Assembly (NCBI GenBank): GCA_027382625.1
Contig: JAJKFJ010024191.1
Location: 1-17,759, forward strand
Direction of reading: 5' to 3'
Source of the DNA: Tetmemena sp. SeJ-2015
Taxonomy: Eukaryota; Ciliophora; Spirotrichea; Sporadotrichida; Oxytrichidae
Length of the DNA: 17,759 nt
Position numbers and translations under genes: made by a program. Under the pieces are notes generated by a model that saw only the letters and a list, made by a program, of their open reading frames with translations, was not told the origin of the DNA and did not search any database. Below are positions 14,743 through 17,759 of the stretch, piece by piece. Within the stretch, counting starts at the first letter, position 1, and every line of letters starts with the position of its first letter.

Positions 14743-15153
14743 GGTAAATTCAGAATATTACAGAACGTTTTGATGAAAAAAGATGAAGAGGTACTAAATA
14801 GCGAAATTAATATTTTGAAATGTAGTTGCTTGAATCTTTTTTCTAAAAACTCACAAAAAAGAATGATTCTTCATAGTTCAAATCGAATCCAGTTAAGCTA
14901 TCATTTGTTTATTTTTAATCTATCAGATTAAAGTAGGCTTTAATAAAAGAGTATACTTAAAATTTAAATAATAAGATTAATTTAACTTTGTCCTGACTAT
15001 CGAAAAGAAAAACTTAAGATTTTGTTAGAAGGGTCAAATTAAAAAAAAAAATTATTTCAATAAAAATGTTAATCTATTTTTTAGAATTTAATCTTATACA
15101 AATATTTTAAGCAAGAGAAAGTGGGAATTAAGCTAAAATAAAGTTAAAATTAA
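14743..15153 (+). CDS. Plus-strand coding block, unrecognised
   Basis: Frame 1 lies between TGAs at 14740 and 15154 and is open for about 137 codons. From an ATG at 14773 it reads MKKDEEVLNSEINILKCSCL, NLFSKNSQKRMILHSSNRIQ and LSYHLFIFNLSDQSRL, then PDYRKEKLKILLEGSNQKKK and FKQEKVGIKLK. Charged and amphipathic, with no signal peptide or membrane helix. It lies in line with plus-strand blocks before and after it and may be one gene with them. No family recognised. Confidence 0.5.
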
Positions 15154-15239
15154 TGATTAGAAATAATATTAAAAGATTGAAGATTTTCGTTTTAATGTAA
15201 ACAAATATAAATTGCACTAATAGATTAATCTATTGGTAA

Positions 15240-16498
15240 AAGATATTAAATCATTTAATAGAAATGGTATTAGAAGACGAGATATTTTTGGTGTAGATCC
15301 AAATGAGAATCTAAAATTAGATGTCTACCTACCAAGTGTAGAATCACAAGAATAAATTTTACCATAAAAATATAAATTTATCCACCTAAAGTAATACTAC
15401 CTAGATTTAAATGAATAGGAAAAATAGCATTTCTTTTTAATTAAAATGATTTAGATAATGCTAAAATTAAGTTTCATTTATTATATTTAATAAATGTCAG
15501 CGGAAGTAGCAATATACAAAAACCCTTGAGCTGAGAATTTCAGATATCTAATCAATATAAAATTTATGCATAAATTAATTATAATTCCTCATAAAGTTTT
15601 TTCAGAAAGCGTAAAAATAATTAAAGAAAATTTTAATTTTCTTCTTATTTACTTTTTTTTTAAGTTAAAGAACAATTTCTTTGAATTTTTATTAAATTCC
15701 AGGCTAAGAATGAAAAAGACCCAATTTATTCTTTGATCTTAGCTATATGAGATCCTAATAAAAACTAGTCTTAAATTTTGATAAATGAATGGTGAAAAAA
15801 GCGAAATTGGTTTGTCATATGCGAAAAAGCAATCAATATATAAATACGCTGATTATATTCTTCACTATTTTATTTAGAAAGCTTTATTGGATTTCTTAAA
15901 GATGACTATCTTATTTTATCTATAAAAATATTTTGGATTCTAAAATTTAACAATTTAATTTTTAATAGATTAGCACCACTCTATTGAGGGTCCACATGAT
16001 TGTGCTATAATAATTAAGAATGGAGAGAGTTATATTTTAAATTTCCATCTTCCTAATCAAGAAGGTGTGTTAAAAGTAGGTTTTATAAAGTTTTTTAAGT
16101 TGATGAATAATTTTCAGGTTAGCTTTTAAGAGCTTAATTTCAATTCTTAAGTAGTTGGATGTAAGAAGATCAGAAATAGTAGAAATAATCAGCCTAATTT
16201 TTCTGACTTTTTATTATTACAATAATTTGAATATATCAGCAGTATATATTTTTAATTCCTTTATTATTAGTAATTTCTCTATTTTTAAATTGAATCGTAG
16301 ACTGAGTTGCAAATTGTATTTGATAAGAAGAGACTATTTATATTTTTTATAATGAAGTGCAAATACCAGTCATTGTGCAAACGATTATTAACTGAATCTA
16401 TAAAATAAAAAATCTGTTAGTATCCAGATTAATAAACTTAAAATAATTGCTTTGCTACCTCGACTGTATCATATATAAACTCAATTAAATTCAAAAAT
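15240..16498 (+). CDS. Long plus-strand coding block, unrecognised
   Basis: Frame 2 is protein-like for about 420 codons with TGAs only at 15527, 15734 and 15779. The last 239 codons (15782-16498) are TGA-free. It reads RNGIRRRDIFGVDPNENLKL, DVYLPSVESQEQILPQKYKF, IHLKQYYLDLNEQEKQHFFL, AEVAIYKNP (TGA) AENFRYLINIKF, NGEKSEIGLSYAKKQSIYKY and ADYILHYFIQKALLDFLK. Then IEGPHDCAIIIKNGESYILN, FHLPNQEGVLKVGFIKFFKL and NSQVVGCKKIRNSRNNQPNF. This is the strongest block of the second gene. No catalytic motif is visible. The three TGAs could be Trp, or could mark IESs or decay. Confidence 0.55.
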
Positions 16499-17759
16499 TG
16501 AAAAAGATGATAGATTTAAAAAAGGAAATGCTGTGACTAAATATAAGCTAATTTAGCAGCTGGGGAAACTAAATTAATTATCATTTTGCATTTTTTTAAA
16601 AGAAATTTAAATTAGGGTTTTTTATAAATAGGATATATATTTGCAGCTGAGATTTATGAGAAAGCTTAAAGATACTTAATTCATTATCACTGAATTATAA
16701 TATTCGAAAACCTATTTTTAATTTAGAACTTGCTATTTTCTTCAATCTAGCTACTAAGAATTTGTGGAATAGTTTTAGCATCCTTTATCGAGTAAAATAA
16801 ATATAGAGGCGATAGTCAATCTACGAGAAGATTCCACTATTTTGCTTTTGTCAAAATGAATATAAATTAAAAGCTAAATTAACTGCTGCTGCTTTTTTTT
16901 CCTATCTTTAGATAGAGTGAATTTAGGTTTAACTATTTAGTTTATTATTTATGATCCAGATACTTGATTAACTGCAAGAGCCATTTTTATATTATTTGAG
17001 GATCTAGTGAGGTCTCTTGGATATTTATATTTTATATCAAGTGCTGTGCAGTCCTAGATATCTGAACTGAAGTACTTTGCCCAAACTACTTGAACTTAGA
17101 TCATTATTTATTTCATAAAATATAAAATGATGAATCTTTCCTTGGTTGTTTTATAAAATTAAGTCATCCCTAAATGAGTTAAGAGTCTAAAGCTCATAAA
17201 AACGCTCTCTCTAATTAAAATAGGGAGTGAAAGCATTTAAATATGAAGCTATGCTAATTTTTTAAAAATAAATATTTATCTTAGATAATAAAGGTGTATG
17301 AAATTATATTTTTAATAAAATAAATTATGAAACAAACACCAAGATTAAAATTGAGAGTAAAATATTTCTTTGAAGCGATTGAAAAGAGAATTTCTTACTT
17401 TTTTAAAAGCATATTTTAATTAGAGGAACCAACAAATTGATATAAAAAAGCGAAAACTATTTTTAATTATAAAAAATTTAATTTCATTAGAGTAGATTTG
17501 GATAAATGATTTTTAATTAAGTCTGTTTTAATGATTTTAATAATCAACGACAAAAAGAGAACATCAGAAGTGAGGGATTTATCTAAAAGTAACAAGTCTT
17601 TTGATTTCCCAACAAAGGCATTAAATTAAAATATACTTAGCATAGTAGAGTGCACTGTTATAAATAGCAAAATCAAGCTGAAGTGGAGTAACTTAACTGG
17701 AATCATTTTTATTTTCATCTCCTCCAATTATCAATGGAAAGTTTGTATCCTTAAAGCAA
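16499..17759 (+). CDS. Plus-strand coding continuation to the window edge (partial, fragmented)
   Basis: Protein-like stretches continue in alternating frames. About 16745-16920 reads LATKNLWNSFSILYRVK and QNEYKLKAKLTAAAFFSYLQ. About 17160-17280 reads KSSLNELRVQSSQKRSLQLK and GVKAFKYEAMLIFQKQIFIL. Frame 2 from about 17310 to the end reads KQTPRLKLRVKYFFEAIEKR, EEPTN (TGA) YKKAKTIFNYKKFNFIR, NDKKRTSEVRDLSKSNKSFD and CTVINSKIKLKWSNLTG. TGAs are frequent, so the path is uncertain. The gene runs off the right edge. Function unknown. Confidence 0.4.

Noticed and set aside
16155..16352. Short plus-strand ORF at 16155-16352
   Set aside because: It lies in another frame inside the longer coding block 15240-16498 and has only hydrophobic AT-driven composition.
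1..17759. A bacterial, organellar or standard-code eukaryotic region
   Set aside because: No ORF beyond about 80 codons exists in the standard code, there are no ribosome-binding patterns, and long coherent proteins appear only with TAA/TAG as Gln.

Overview
The window looks like germline (micronuclear) DNA of a ciliate, most likely a hypotrich-type spirotrich. It is very AT-rich and has no long ORF in the standard code. Reading TAA and TAG as glutamine reveals long stretches of convincing extracellular, membrane and tail protein. These stretches are broken repeatedly by short AT-rich inserts that change frame or carry TGA. In many cases the insert is flanked by a 3-6 bp direct repeat, and removing it with one repeat copy restores one sensible frame. 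That is how internal eliminated sequences (IESs) with pointers behave in such genomes.

Layout. Positions 1-290 hold a weak plus-strand fragment. Positions 296-4440 hold minus-strand coding blocks (MDSs) of a large extracellular protein with cadherin/dystroglycan-like (CADG-like) repeats. They are interrupted by a 394 bp IES with 65 bp terminal inverted repeats (1747-2140) and by AT-rich spacers. Positions 4440-4920 are a spacer with a palindrome-flanked CTA microsatellite. Positions 4930-10710 are plus-strand blocks of the same kind of protein: repeats, a last CADG domain, a juxtamembrane region, a multi-pass membrane domain with an LWGMIN motif, and a charged cytoplasmic tail. At least nine short candidate IESs lie inside. 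Positions 10789-11459 are minus-strand again and hold one and a half CADG-like repeats split by a 173 bp IES with pointer ATCCT.

The half repeat that ends near 10815 on the minus strand is complementary to the half repeat that opens the plus-strand block near 4943. Both share TTTCAC in the same codon phase. This suggests one scrambled gene with inverted segments, although separate paralogous loci are possible.

Positions 11520-17759 hold a different, unrecognised plus-strand coding region. It is AT-richer, fragmented, and has TGA codons at places where tryptophan would fit. A 607 bp foldback element (12260-12866) with about 249 bp arms and an 8 bp target duplication ATACTTTT sits in it. I saw no rRNA, tRNA, CRISPR or bacterial-type regulatory signals. 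All frame assignments were made by eye; no search or alignment was run.
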